Assembly: GCA_038501195.1 (NCBI GenBank)
Contig: JBBPUQ010000002.1
Span: 4,789,001 to 4,853,000 of the forward strand
Origin: Nemania diffusa
Lineage: Eukaryota; Ascomycota; Sordariomycetes; Xylariales; Xylariaceae
DNA length: 64,000 bases
Direction: 5' to 3'
Each line of letters begins with the position of its first letter. Positions within the stretch are counted from its first letter, which is position 1. The notes under the pieces are model-generated. The model saw nothing but the letters and a program-made list of their open reading frames with translations. It made no database searches and was not told the origin of the DNA. Below, piece by piece: positions 10,357 through 22,490 of this stretch. A program made the translations under genes and the position numbers.

Positions 10357-13300
10357 CTCTTGGGAGCCCTCGCAGACGCTGTTCCCATGATATTCCCATG
10401 TCAATACTAAAGACGAGGTAGCAGCCGAATTAGGAATGTGAAATGTGCCCTACATCCACCACTGATTCCGCGTCACGTTTCTAAAGGCTGCCACGCCTTC
10501 ACGGTCAGGACATGGCATCATCCCGTTGAATATTTTGAAGCCTGTATCAAATAGGCAAGTGTCAACCTCGAGCGTTGTGCTCGAAAGAGAAAAGTGTCTC
10601 GTAGGGGTCTTTCGGAGTTTGTGGGACTTCAGGTCTATGCAGAACAACCATGAAACGATATTAGGAATTGAACCTAGCCTGTCGTATAGACGCCCACCTG
10701 TGGGAATTATACAACTCCGGCCCGAGATAAGGCAAGGTACATATCTCTATCCGATCAATAAAGACACAGACCAGACGCTCAACTTGAGCTGGAATAGAGT
10801 TTAGTTCGTTCTCGAATCCCAATATTATCTTGGATTGTGAAATGCCTGCTGCTTATCAAGTCATCTACTCCTCTGTCAGCACGGATGTAACGGTGTGCTA
10901 GATATCAGGACAAAGAATTAGATTCGATTTGCTAATATGGTCGTGTGTGAGACACGGGTCAATGGCCCAGTAACATAACATGATTTCCTGATTCCAGTTT
11001 CCCGCTGGTAATCCTAGCTTATCTAGCCCGGACGAACGATCGACAACGCAACTTGCAGTGGCTTCAACAAGCGCGGGAGCCATCTCTAAATAGAGGGGCA
11101 AGTGGATGTTTGTAAGAGCAGGGCTAACATCTGCCGGGTTCGGGTGCCATCAATTGGTTATCACCTGGTCTCCATTCCCGACCCACCGTATATTAGTAGT
11201 ATATATTCCTGCAACAGGCGTGGTGAATTATCTATCTGGATAGTCAGATCTTAGACTAGCCGGGACAAAAGAGAGACGTATAAAGCAGCTGACGGCAGCT
11301 GTGGCCAGCTGAATCTAATAGGCCTTTAGCCCTGCTCATTTATAACGCATGAGATAGATAATAGCAGGACTACGTTTGAGGCGTTTTCGCAACAACTCTC
11401 GTTAACCTGACCTATGGCATTTGGCCCCGCGATAACCCACAAATTAAGCTTGTTATCACACACCCTCAAAAAGATAACAAGTACCATGCGTGGTGTTAAT
11501 GATATCGAGGGAGTCATTTATTTTTCAGTAAGCCCAAGCCAACTGCATACTAAGTAGTAGCCGCCGGCGTTGTGGTGCTGCAGGTCGACGGATTCGGACT
11601 CATTGCCGCAATGCAACCCCGTAATCAAGTTTCCTCCGACCCTCGCCCGACGACCTTCCATATCCAGTGGCATATACACGTAATCCCTGGCATGAGCTTG
11701 GCACGTGGTTCGACAAACGAAGAAGTTGAAATATCTCGCGACGAATCGCGACATGATTGTGTATATTTGAGTGCTCAAATTTATGGATTCTTGCCGAAGG
11801 AAAAGTCGTGTTATCAGTTGCGCGTGGGAGTCCGGTAGCTTTATCTGTGGGACTTAGATAATAGAAACTGGAATCGGGGCGTAGACTTGTCGAAGATATA
11901 GAAAAATACGAAATCCGTGATTGACGAGTAGCTAGGCCATTGTTTCGTCATTGTTGAAGCCAAGAAGGGCGCCGAGATGTTACAGTACAGTACCAAGCTC
12001 TTATGGCGACGGACGCTAATGCTATTTCTACCATCAATGCTGATTCCGGGGACGTGGATAACTCGCTAGCGCACCAAATGCCGCCTCGGCTTCCTTGGCA
12101 TGCTGATAATGAGTTCCACGCGCAATATTACCCCACGATATCAGACTTGGCGGTTTAAATTCAACGTCAATTTGACAACTTTAAGATAGGCCATTATTAG
12201 AAATACACAACGTGGTAGTTAAACTAGGCTAGGCGATACGTGACAAATACTATCAATTTAACTATATAAATGGTGATCTATTACGAGATGGCCAGGTTAG
12301 CACACTTGTATCAACCGATTCACCAGGACGAGGCTAAGCGATTCTCCCACAAGAGTTTCTCAACATGCAATTTCATTACGGAGTATATTTACTACTATTG
12401 ACAATAAAAGCGTCGTTGTGCCACAATATTTAGCATCGAGGCTAAGTAGATACCTTAAGAGTAGTGACCTATTTATAAGAAGAACACTATATAACTACAT
12501 TGAGACCGTTTAAAGATGCTTCATCGCGTCCTCGGGCTGTGTGGTATTAGATACGACATGCGGTACTAGGATATACAGTCATCTAGTTCCGGATCAGTAT
12601 TAAAAAGGGTGGTGCATAGTTATCCCAATAAATATTTTGATTTCAACCAGTGTCACAAGTACAATACAAGAAAGTTAATTATCTTAAGTATATGGTAAGT
12701 ATGTGTTCGCATCTTATAAACATTAAACCATCCCGGTCCGTTCATACTAGTATGTAGCCAAGGAACTTGGCGAGATCGCAGATCCAACGTGTTCAGCCCT
12801 ATCTCTGGATCCATCCCACCATACTGCAACTCAAACCGAAACCCCTGCGCACGAGGCCAAGAGTAAATTTCAAGGTGAGCCTCTCTCCTTACACCCCGCT
12901 CTTCATGTAGCTTGTGTCAGCTCGGCTGGGTTCAGCTTGGCATACTAGCTATTAATAGTTGCTAGTATCGAGATGGTGTGAATATTGAAGTGGCAAGTAA
13001 GCAAAGGTAAGGGCCTTGTATTGAAGAAAAGGTTACTCGATATAGGAGTAGTTATAATCCATGATGTAGCAAAGTAATATTTGACAACCATCAATCGTAA
13101 ATACTTCAGCACCCGACATTCATACTAGGTAGCTACAAAGTCTGCATCAAAGCAAAATAGTGATTGGTAACACATCTCTAGACGAGTTGGGCTGATAAAA
13201 ATTCTATTGGACGTGCTGTAATGGTACGGATACCATAGCTAAGCGGGTCACTTTTAAACCTAGGCTTGGAGGAATTTGGATGGCCGGATAGCCCGATATT

Positions 13301-15627
13301 GTAAACAGACTGGACTTTAAGAATTCACAGATTATATAGTGAGCTTGGTGGTGGGGGGACCACGATTGGAGAGGAGAGCTTTAATCATGCGCGGTGTGAT
13401 ATATGTGTGAAGTGCTTATAAAGTTGGATCAGCTGACCACTTATCTCCCTGTCACAGAATAGAGCTGCATATATGCGAGGAGACTATATAATGAGACCCT
13501 CTAGAGTGGTTATATTGGTGGATATGGCTAGATTAATACGTGACCTAGTCCCCCTTAGGGACTGGAGGCTTCGAGAATAAACTACTGGTCCGGCAATAAA
13601 ATGACTAGAAGGTAGCTAAGTTACCCTGAGAGGCACTTGTATTAAATTTAAGCATTATATAAGGAGAAAACCCCCCGACTATTTGTGAGTGATTTAAAAG
13701 CGAATAGCATTAACCCTTACCTGTTCTAATTTAACACGCCTCCTAAATAGCTGCCTTTGACCGTTGATAATAAAGTTACATCCCTTGACATCATTTATTA
13801 TTTAAACTTCATATTCTCGCATTGCTTTTGCTATAGATATATTTATATTTAAATTTACTTTATAAGGAAGACTTTTTTATTTTTTTAAAAACACCCCCTC
13901 AAACAGCAATGTTAAAAAAAAACCAGTATCTAAATAAATATTAAATATAAAATCATATGAAATCGCTGATTAATTAATTTTATTAACTTATTTATGAATC
14001 CATTCATCCGTTAAATACTATATAGCTATGATTACTTCTTTTATTAAGAATTCTTTTATTTCATAAAAAAACATCTTTACGCAGTCAACTATGTGAAAGT
14101 CTGCTCTATAGGCCTCGCGGCCTTTTTACGTGAGAAACTGGTCGTATGATGCTTCTGGCGTAGTATCCTTTGTCTAAAGATATGATGCAAACAAGACGGT
14201 TTCCCGACGGGTGGCACGTATGACTGCCGCTCACAGGAAAAAATGCTAGTAACGACCATGTTACATTTCGTACAGCTTAATCGTAGGTGGAAGAATAGCT
14301 TGATCGGTATCAAACGAGACAGAAATATTCGAATCGATCGTTGTTAATTTTAAATCGGACCGGCCTATTGCTAGATAAGTTACAGAGCCGCTGTACCGAC
14401 GATCGGACTCGTCTGTTTCGATAACACAACATGTAGAACAAACGTCACAGAGCGACTGTACTCCCGGTAGTGTACAGCGGAAACGTAGAACGTACTTTCG
14501 AAATGGTGAAACAGCGGTACAGCTAGAACAAAGGTTATAGAACGGCTACAAGGGATGTGCCGTATCGAGACTAAAAGTGATATCATGGTTGGGACGACCG
14601 CGTCGTACAGATTCGATGTTTTGCAAGTACCAGGTCGACTAAGGAAACGCATGTCATCGCACCATTTAACACAAGATGGAAAAAAAAAGCGCAACATTCG
14701 TGTGATATATAGTATACAGGAAAATGATAAATATGGTTTTTTCTTCTTCTTAAATATATATATTAAAATATAAAATTGTACAATGTATTATATAATTTAA
14801 AATCTTGTTATTTACCTAATTGCTTTTATTGTTTGTTTATACATATCTCATTTAGCTTACTGGATATAGAAAAGAGATGGGAGTACCTGTTTATATATCG
14901 GAACAGGATGCCTGCCGTTTTTTACTTTATACAGTACGTAGAATGACTCGTTGGCTTAGCATCCTTTCAAAAAACACCACAAATGATTAAGCTCGCTAGT
15001 CCATCTCCTTCTGGTGAGAAGAGAGGACACTGCTGTTACATTTCCTGATTTTTGGGAGCCACCATTCTTGAACATCACATTTCTGTTTTGCTGACCACCT
15101 CTCGATGTCTTTAATCTTACCTTTTGCAGACGGCTGTAACCATTGCAGACGTAACAATTTGTGACGTGTCCGTGCCGGTCGAAATGCTGCGTTTCCACCT
15201 CTAAGCATAACGCCTTATACAGCCAATAATAGTGTAGAAGCATTTCAGCCTCGGAAGTCTCCATACCCTGTCCCATATCATCTAAATACTACATCCGTAT
15301 ATTTGGCTCATCGAATCACTCATATCACTGTAGTTGTAGGAAGGATTAAGTACTAACTGTTACTAATCGGGTAACAGCCATGGTTGGATGTTCTACCTGC
15401 TATGTTCGTGTACCTCTATAATTTGCGAAAGTGGTAGGTTGAGCAGCAATCTGGCATCCACGGGAGTGTTTCCGTTACTCATGTGACATCATGAGCATGA
15501 GGTGGTGAGCTGATCTGCATATGAGCATATGGGGGATGGTCTCCTAGGACAATAATTCGAAGGTGACATCACTCAATGTTGTTCTTTATTATTTCCCCTA
15601 TTGTACATACTCCCTAGCCCTCTTCGA

Positions 15628-15636
15628 TATATATAA
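15628..15636 (+). promoter_or_regulatory. TATA-like element before a small orphan gene
   Basis: TATATATAA lies about 130 bp before ATG 15766. It is followed by a C/A-rich leader (CCAAAACAAG, CAACCACC) resembling fungal 5' UTRs, which supports the downstream ORF being a real transcript. Confidence 0.4.
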
Positions 15637-15765
15637 CATCACAAGCCCAGCCGCCAAAACAAGAGAAGCTATTCTACAACCACCATTCATCCGCTTTGCT
15701 TTACTAAACTGATAGTCATTATTAGCATACCTAAACTCTCAATAATACAAGTCTTGACTTGAATC

Positions 15766-16221
15766 ATGATTTGCACTAGAGTCTGGCTTGATGCGAACCC
15801 CGAATCCCCCGCAACCTATACGGAGAAATGCACCCTTTTCTTCAAAGGCAATCCAATTTGGGGACCGGAAATATGTCACGGAAACACTCAGGAGCTTGCA
15901 GACGCCCTTTCGAAAGCTGATTGCCGATTTCATCTGAAGCTCACATACACGGACCCTGTTGTGGGAGGTCACCGCGCCTATATTAGCGTCCAGCGTTGCC
16001 ACACCGTCTATCTGGACAAACTTAGCACATCTGAAAATATGGCAGGGCTGTGCCAAGCTGTCTACGACGCCCAGGCGTCGGAATACTGCGGGGATGCAAT
16101 TGCCCCCAAGCAGACGAGCGGTTCCCAGCAAGTACGCGGCTCCCATCCACGCCACACGTATACACAGATAACCGTGTCCCCTATACACTTCCTAATCTGC
16201 ATCACTATTAAAATACATTGA
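15766..16221 (+). CDS. Small hypothetical protein
   Basis: A frame of 151 codons from ATG 15766, preceded by a TATA-like element and a typical leader. The first 120 residues look coding: six Cys (positions 3, 23, 38, 53, 78, 96 approximately), an alternating beta-like pattern and a helical segment with AGLCQAVYDAQ. The last 30 residues look like translated non-coding DNA. An alternative is an intron starting at GTACGC near 16130 and ending at TTTCTAG near 16260, which would put a stop directly after GSQQ and give about 122 residues. No signal peptide is seen. I do not recognise the family. Confidence 0.45.
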   Translation: MICTRVWLDANPESPATYTEKCTLFFKGNPIWGPEICHGNTQELADALSKADCRFHLKLTYTDPVVGGHRAYISVQRCHTVYLDKLSTSENMAGLCQAVYDAQASEYCGDAIAPKQTSGSQQVRGSHPRHTYTQITVSPIHFLICITIKIH

Positions 16222-17474
16222 GACCGGCAAAAAGCAACAGATAAGACTAACATATTTCTAGTGAGAACTACATATGTGTCAGTGCTGGGGATCGCGCGAT
16301 GAAGAGTATTACCCTTCGCCATTAGGAGGATTGGGGTTTGACAGATGCAGGGTAGGACACGCAAAGGTCCCAAGGGACAAATCTGAAACAGGATACATCA
16401 CGGCTCCTCTTAGTCGCGGCTCAGACAATGTGACATTGTCTAAAGGGCATTCAACTGCCCAGCCTTGAACTAGCTTTGCCATCCACTCACTTGAATTTAT
16501 TTTTACGCTCATTTGAAAAGGCCGGCCGCCTCCCTTACTACTATATAGTGAAATACATCAGTGTTTTTACTAACAGTCAGCGTCCGGCCTCTCTTTGGCA
16601 TGACTTTAAGTTCTCCGAGTAATACTAGTCCTATTAGTGATAATAGCGTGATGATGCGGGTGAGCAAGCACTAAATGTCACAGGTAAATTATCAATTAAG
16701 CTTGCTTTAAACTATTTACTGTGAATCATTTTATGTATTTTTAACAATTCTTTCTACAGCCCCGATTTAGCTTTTAAAACTCAAGTCTCATTTGTTGTTT
16801 ATTTTTGAAAACTTATGCAAGGGCATATCGTAGTATCAACGACGTCAGGCGTTATGAGATTGTGCCACAAGACGAACCAGCAACATAATTTATCCGACGC
16901 TTGATAAAAGCTCTGCCCTCCTTGCTGTCAAGGCTAGTTTATCTCACAGCAGGGGTCCTATAATCGGCCTGGCGCTGCCGAGGCCATGGTGCAGCACATA
17001 CCAGAGAAGTCTAGAGAATCCCGATCGATTAATTATAGCCGTTGTGTTTGTGTATGTCCTGTTTATTCCCCGGCCGCCCACGTCCCATGCTATGCACATC
17101 GGTTGAGCTAATAGTATCTCAGTTAACTTGCGATATATATGTCCCTACCAGACAAGCCCGCTCCTGCGGTGTCAATGAATACAAGGCCTTTGGCAAGTAG
17201 AGGTTCCTTGTGTCATATGCGGGGATGATTTTTAATGGCTGACAAGATCGAAAACCCGCGGTAAGCTGATATATAGTCTACTTAGTACTAGGGAGAGCCA
17301 CGAATATAGCGTGAGCAAGACACGTTTTTTTTTTTCTTTTTCACAAGCAACACCTAGTGTGAGTACGGCAGGGAGGAGACTGAAGGTGTCCATGCTACTG
17401 TTCCATTCTGTGTGACGAATCCAGCGTATGTGCTGAGCGAGGCGGTATAGTAGTAAGACGCAGTGAGGCATGGA
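16222..17474. other. Intergenic region
   Basis: About 1.25 kb with only minor ORFs. A GC-rich patch (GGCCGGCCGCC near 16520) lies in AT-rich surroundings. No gene or element could be supported up to the hAT-like element at 17483. Confidence 0.5.
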
Positions 17475-17482
17475 TCGACACA

Positions 17483-18081
17483 CAGCGCTACCCACAGGTA
17501 AAGTCAGTCAAATAATAGCCTCTTGACTTGTTTTACCTGAATTGATCGCAAAAAAACGCTTGTTTGACTAACTTGCCTGAATCTATTGATTGGATTGATC
17601 AAGTTAATTGACTAAGTAACTCAAGCAATGTACATAATGGGTATAGATTGTAGAAAGCAAGGTAGGTAGGTAGGTGTAAGTAGGTAAGTAGGTAGGGTGG
17701 TAGGTAAGGTGGTAGGTAGGGTGGTTGGTAAGGTGGTTGGTAAGGTGGTTGGTAGGTAAGGTGGTAGAATGTAGGCTAGGTAGAAGTAAGTGGCTAGGGA
17801 AGTGGCTAGAGAGGTGGCTGTGCAAGTGGCTGAATACGTGGGGTTAAAAACAGGGTGCCACCTAGCCTACCCAGGAAAAGAAGGCCTCTTTTTTTACCAA
17901 AAAAAACAACAAAAAAATGTTTAAAAAAATAGGAAAATTAATTAGAAGTAATTGACAAGTAACAAGTCAGGTAAAGAATTATTAATTTACCTGCAATTAA
18001 TTTAAACCCGATTATTTGGACTGGATTGGGTCAATTAATTGACAGTTAGTCAAAGTATTACTTTACCTGTAGGTAGCGCTG
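17483..18081 (+). mobile_element. Non-autonomous hAT-like element, copy A
   Basis: This 599-bp element starts CAGCGCTACCCACAGGTAAA and ends with the near-perfect reverse complement (TTTACCTGTAGGTAGCGCTG). The tips fit the YARNG rule of hAT terminal inverted repeats. The interior shares subterminal blocks with copies B and C: TTGACTTGTTTTACCTG, GCAAAAAAACGCTTGTTTGACT and, near the right end, GTTAGTCAAAGTATT. It has no coding capacity. The 8-mer TCGACACA flanks it on the left (17475-17482) and recurs on the right at 18086-18093, offset by 4 bp (GTCG). This looks like a target duplication disturbed by a small insertion or imprecise event. It lies between the small orphan gene and the NLR island. 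Confidence 0.85.
17661..17835. repeat. GGTAGG/GGTGGT-type tandem array inside copy A
   Basis: Degenerate short repeats of GGTAGGTA, GGTAAGGTGGTT and GTGGCTAG types fill the centre of the element. The corresponding region of copy C carries the same array in reverse orientation. Confidence 0.8.
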
Positions 18082-18093
18082 GTCGTCGACACA

Positions 18094-18622
18094 GGCCTCT
18101 CGACGTGGCAAAATTAAGATCTCTCTCTCTCTCCCTCGATGGAGAACAGGGAATAGGAATCATGACTTTAGAGATATAAAAAAGCTATAGATAGTGCCGA
18201 TATCAAACTAATCACTGATGAGACTATAAGATAAGGAAGGGGTGACGTCAAATATAGAAACGCCTGTTGCCGGCGACGACGGGTCGTCCCACATGCCTAA
18301 TTGGGCACACCTTAGTCGATGTGGTTGGCGGGGTAACGCTTTTCCTAAATGCATACGGCCCTTTGCCTCGATTACAACCATCTCGTTGTGTAGCCTTGAT
18401 AGTAGTGTCCGTGGTAGGTTGTTTTCGCATAGAAGGGCGTAGAAACCGGGAAGCAGATGGTAGAGGAGTACCGTCTTTATCATCATCGCTGTTACTTCCT
18501 TCTCTCCCGCGGGCGCATATTGCCCCTCTCCCCTATCCAGCTTGATCGTATGTTAATTAGAGAACGTTGAGAAGTATTCCGCCATTGAGCCCTATAGGTA
18601 CCTATGTACATCAAGCAATATA
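18094..18622. other. Intergenic region
   Basis: About 530 bp. A short CT run is near 18120. Overlapping short ORFs on both strands (18208-18545) show no domain resemblance. No gene is supported. Confidence 0.45.
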
Positions 18623-19330
18623 TCACTTCGGCAGGCTATATCCTTCCCTTCGAATCTGCCAAAGCGACGCAGGTTCAATCACTCGACAAGGCAGGTCGAG
18701 ATGATGGATTGCGTCTCCGTGTGACGTGATAACTCCCTGAACCTGCTCCTGTTTTACCTGAAGCTTGGATAACTCCGAATGAGGCAAATCCGAGCCGAAG
18801 GGTCGCCACGAATTGATCACATCGGGGCTCAATGCTAGCTGCCACGTTCCACGCCAGGTAATGGAGGCGCCATTTCTCTCCGACCATCGATATATGAACG
18901 CACATGCGTGGCCCTTTCCACCGTTCCAAAGCACCAGTGTGTGCAGCTTTGGCATGTTTCGCACTAAGATGCCTACTCGGCACAGTAGAGGCTTGATTAG
19001 ACTGCGATTCTCCCGCTGCAGGAGCTGAGATGTGAGTGCTAGGGTTTGTAGACGTGGCCAGGTCCACTCCGGTCGGCAATGTTTAAAGAAGCCCTCGGCA
19101 TTTACCATGAAGGATATGGCTATAGATTGTAAAGCACGACTCTTTGATGCGAACTTGGCATCGAGCCTTTTGTGGCGACTATGAGTAGTGAACCAATGGG
19201 CAGGGAATGGCGGACTAGGGAATCGATCGTAGAATGCGTAATCGTCCTCGGATATTGTTAAATTGTCAAGACTAGTAGGAAGAGGATGATCTTGCAACGC
19301 AACCACAAATACTGTATCGATCTCTCTATA
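18623..19330 (-). pseudogene. DUF6546-type protein, N-terminally truncated
   Basis: A minus-strand frame of about 235 codons that lacks an ATG near its beginning and is bounded upstream by an in-frame TAA at 19331-19333. The sequence matches, from memory of the family, the C-terminal half of fungal DUF6546 proteins. These are often fused to an N-terminal F-box-like segment and carry motifs such as AISFMVNAEGFFKHC, WTWPRLQTLALTSQLL, MPKLHTLVLWNGGKGHACAF and CRVIEPASLWQIRREG, all present here. The N-terminal half is not found in the 230 bp before the neighbouring NLR gene. It is most likely a truncated relic. An unrecognised upstream exon is a weaker alternative, because AG precedes the frame at 19324. 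DUF6546 genes are common in accessory fungal DNA and their function is unknown. Confidence 0.7.
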
Positions 19331-19561
19331 TTAGCCTTTGGGTGGTGATCAGGGATGCAGTTAATGACACTTGAATGAAGGGGAGAACCTCGTGTTGGCA
19401 AATCTCATTATTATACGTAGGAAACTACCAACCTTACTTATCGAAGTCTAATATAGCAGTGCCTGTTTTGTAATTGGAGTTCACTCTAATGTATCGCTAG
19501 AGATGACAGCAGTGATCTGTGCATTGCATCCTCATTTAACTGCCAATGCTTACCGACGCAT

Positions 19562-22490
19562 CTACTCAACGTCTTCGTGCTTTCCTAGATTCCTAAGTGC
19601 AGTTGCAAGACCATTCATGCTAATAATCGTATCTGGATATGTTTTGCCGAATTGTTCTTCCCATGCTCGGGATGCCTGCCGATACAATCGTTCTGCTTCT
19701 TCGTACCTCCCAAGGTTAATAAGGACAGATCCGAGATTGTCCATACTAGCAAGTGTATCGGGATGGTTTAGACCAAGATACTCTTTTTTGATCTCGAGTG
19801 CTTGTCGATGCATCTGTTCTGCTTCTTTGTACTTTCCACTAGCATTAAGTAGAAGCCCAAGGTTATTCATATTATTAACCATTGAAATATGCTGTTGACC
19901 AAACTCTTCTTTTTTTAGCTCAAGTGCCTGTTGATGCATCTGTTTTGCCTCTTCGTACTTTCCAAGCTTATGAAACACAGCTCCAAGATTGTCCATACTA
20001 AGCACCGTGTCGGGGTTCGTTGGACCAAGCTTCTTTTTCTTTAGCTCAAATGCCCGTTGAAACATCTGTTCTACCTCTTCGTATTTCCCCTGGCTATAAA
20101 GCACAGCTCCAAGGTTCTCCATATTGTTAAGCGTGGTGAGATGCTCTGGACCAAGGTTCTCTTTTGTTAGCTCAAATGCCTGTCGATGCATCTGCTCTGC
20201 CTCTTTATACTTTCTAAGCTTATTGAGCACAATTCCGAGATTATCCATACTGGCAATCGTGTTAGGATGCTTTGGACCAAGATTCTTTTTAAGTAACTGA
20301 AATGCCTGTTGATGCATCTGCTCTGCTTCTTTATACTTTCCAAGCTTATTAAGCACAATTCCAAGATTATCCATAATGACAAGAGTGTCGGTATGTTCAA
20401 GACCAAGCCTTTCCCCCAATAAATGCAGTGCCTGTCGATGCATATGCTCTGTTGCGTGGTATCTTCCTATTAGGTAATAACTTATACCGGCTTTCTTTAA
20501 AAGTTTAGCCTTAGCCTCTTTGTCAGTATCTGTCCGGCTGGATTTGAGAACCGCCTCTACATGTGGTATATATCTCATCCACACATGTTTGTTCTCATGT
20601 TCGGGGAAAGGGTATAATCGTTCAAGATGCCGGATTACTTCCGTAGCGTACTGGCTAGTCTCACTCCCTACCGACTCATGTGCCGCCAACTTTACAAGTC
20701 GATGCACATCAAATGAGTCGCCGTCCTCTCGCTCTGTAACGAAAGAGTATCCCTGGAGCACACCAAGCGCCTCAGCTGAACCTTCCTCTTCATATTCAAG
20801 AAGTAGCGCCCTAGGAACATCCTTCTCTGCAAGAAAAGAGATAAACTTGAGGTATCGCGCTGCTAAGGGACAATGCTTTTCAATATGATTAAATGAGATA
20901 AGCCAGGTTGTAGCAATCGGATTTGCAATGTCTTGATATCGCGATCGATCTTCAAAATGTTGACTCAAGGAGTCAATACGGCTTTTGTCGGAACGGCGGT
21001 AACCTTCCAGGTAGTCTTTGACTGATAAGCCTGTCCGGGCCATATATGCTGCGGCCTGCTTGATTGCCAATGGCAAGTACGTCAGCAATTCGAGCAAGGC
21101 CTTAGTGCTACTACTGTCTCGCATTTTCTCTTGCTTAATAGCTTTGCCTAGCATTTGCAGAGCCTCGTCTTCAGACATAGCATCTATAGTAAAGGTTTGG
21201 TCGAGGTGAATGTCAAGTCTTGCTACAACTTCATGGTTGCGGGTCGTGAACAGAATAGAGCCTTTTGTGCTGAATGGCAGACAATCGCAGATGCCAAAAC
21301 CATTAACGCCACCAAACAGTAGCTCTGTGTCATCTGCATTGTCGATAATCAAAAGCCATTTCCTGGAGGTCTTACTTAGGGCGGCCGTAACTAATGACTT
21401 GATATCAGCATTATGCTCGCCGATTCGAGGTATCTTAAGCGCTTGGCCAATTTCGCGGTAACCATTCTCAAATGTAGCTCGGCTAACAGCTGGAACCCAG
21501 AAGACAGAGCAGCTAGGATCTTGTTCTCGGATGCGAAAGATGGCTTCGAGGGCGATTTGAGTTTTGCCGACACCTCCCAGTCCCTCGATAGCTACACGTT
21601 GACAGTCGTGCAGATCGGTGTCTGGAAGGATCATCTTTACGAGCTCATCTAATATAGGAGCTCGGCCAATAAATCCTTTGTTTCTACCTAAAGGTATAAT
21701 GCAGTGGGACTCTTGGTCGCCTGTTCACGTATTAATAATGAAACCCGACGAACAATTCCTTCCACCTACGCGTGGGTTCTAGCCGCTTAATTTTCTTGCG
21801 CAGCCTGTTCATTGCATGCTCTTCTCCTTCGCCATACTCTAGACGCATCGAAACGCCGAAGATTCCGAACAAAGAGTACGCCTTGTCCTCTTTGCGCTTC
21901 GTGTTGCGACCTCGAGCCCAGAGCATGCGTTCATCGACGCTAAAGGCAGATATCGGACGCCCTTGCAAGGCGTCAATCGAGATGCCGGTGATCTCGTTTA
22001 AAAGGCCGATAAGTGACTTCTTGTCGCCAATTCGTCTCCCGCCGCCGTCAAAGAATTCCACCGACGAGGGTGCGAGAAGCTCCTGGAGCGTCCAACCACG
22101 AGTGAACCATTTGCTTTGGCGGAATGCTGAGTGCCATGCTGTAGGATCTGAGTCGTCCATATGCACGTCGGGTAGGTACACGTAACATCGGGTTGACTTC
22201 CGATACCACTGGAACATAGAAGTGATTGCCTCCTGTAGCTCAACAGCATTCGCCTTATTAATGCAGCATGTATCGACCCAGAAGTGACCGAGACCATGTG
22301 CAGCCGCCCAGGTGCCGCAGAGATCAATCTTGCGATATCCACCCTTTTCCGACCCAGTACTTAGTCTGATATCCTCAAAGGTGACTTCTTCGTCGTCGCT
22401 GCCCCACGTGTGTGATAGGATGGCGTACGGTGGAAGCTCATCATGGATGTCGTCTGTGAGCGACACTCGCCCGACCTCAAGCAGGCGCAT
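19562..22490 (-). CDS. HET / NB-ARC / TPR NLR-like receptor
   Basis: Two exons (22490-21770 and 21720-19562) are joined across a 49-bp intron (donor GTAGGT, acceptor AACAG) and encode 959 residues. Residues 1-240 form a HET domain: start MRLLEVG, ILSHTWG at about 25-31, FWVDTCCINKAN, and GWTLQELLAPSSVEFF. Residues about 260-560 form an NB-ARC ATPase: P-loop GLGGVGKT near 287-294, Walker B KWLLIIDNADD, sensor GSILFTTR, and a VHRLVK element in place of MHD. From about residue 650 to the end lie about seven or eight 42-residue kinesin-light-chain-type TPR units. This is a fungal NLR architecture; HET is the domain that triggers incompatibility cell death, and NB-ARC/TPR are switch and sensor. 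It probably acts in non-self recognition. The gene looks intact. Confidence 0.9.
19575..20490 (-). repeat. 126-bp TPR-coding tandem repeat array
   Basis: About seven consecutive 126-bp units encode 42-residue TPRs with the pattern MDNLG-x-VL-x-KLGKYKEAEQMH-x-QAF. Neighbouring units are very similar in DNA as well as protein (for example units around 20230 and 20350). This is expected of arrays kept alike by recombination and prone to unit gain or loss. Confidence 0.8.

Larger units (their letters stand above)
10216..15765. other. AT-rich gene-poor region
   Basis: About 5.5 kb. The first 150 bp are the promoter of the peptidase gene. The rest holds only short ORFs on both strands without domain resemblance. 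Base composition is strongly A+T with many TpA steps, most extreme at 13780-14080 and 14700-14900. This fits ancient repeat DNA degraded by RIP-like mutation, but I could not identify a transposase, reverse transcriptase or terminal repeat. Confidence 0.5.

Noticed and set aside
17661..17835. GGTAGG array as a telomere-like repeat
   Set aside because: The unit is not TTAGGG, is degenerate, and lies inside a hAT-like element whose other copies have similar arrays.
19503..19898. Plus-strand 131-codon ORF
   Set aside because: Antisense shadow of the TPR repeats of the HET-NLR.
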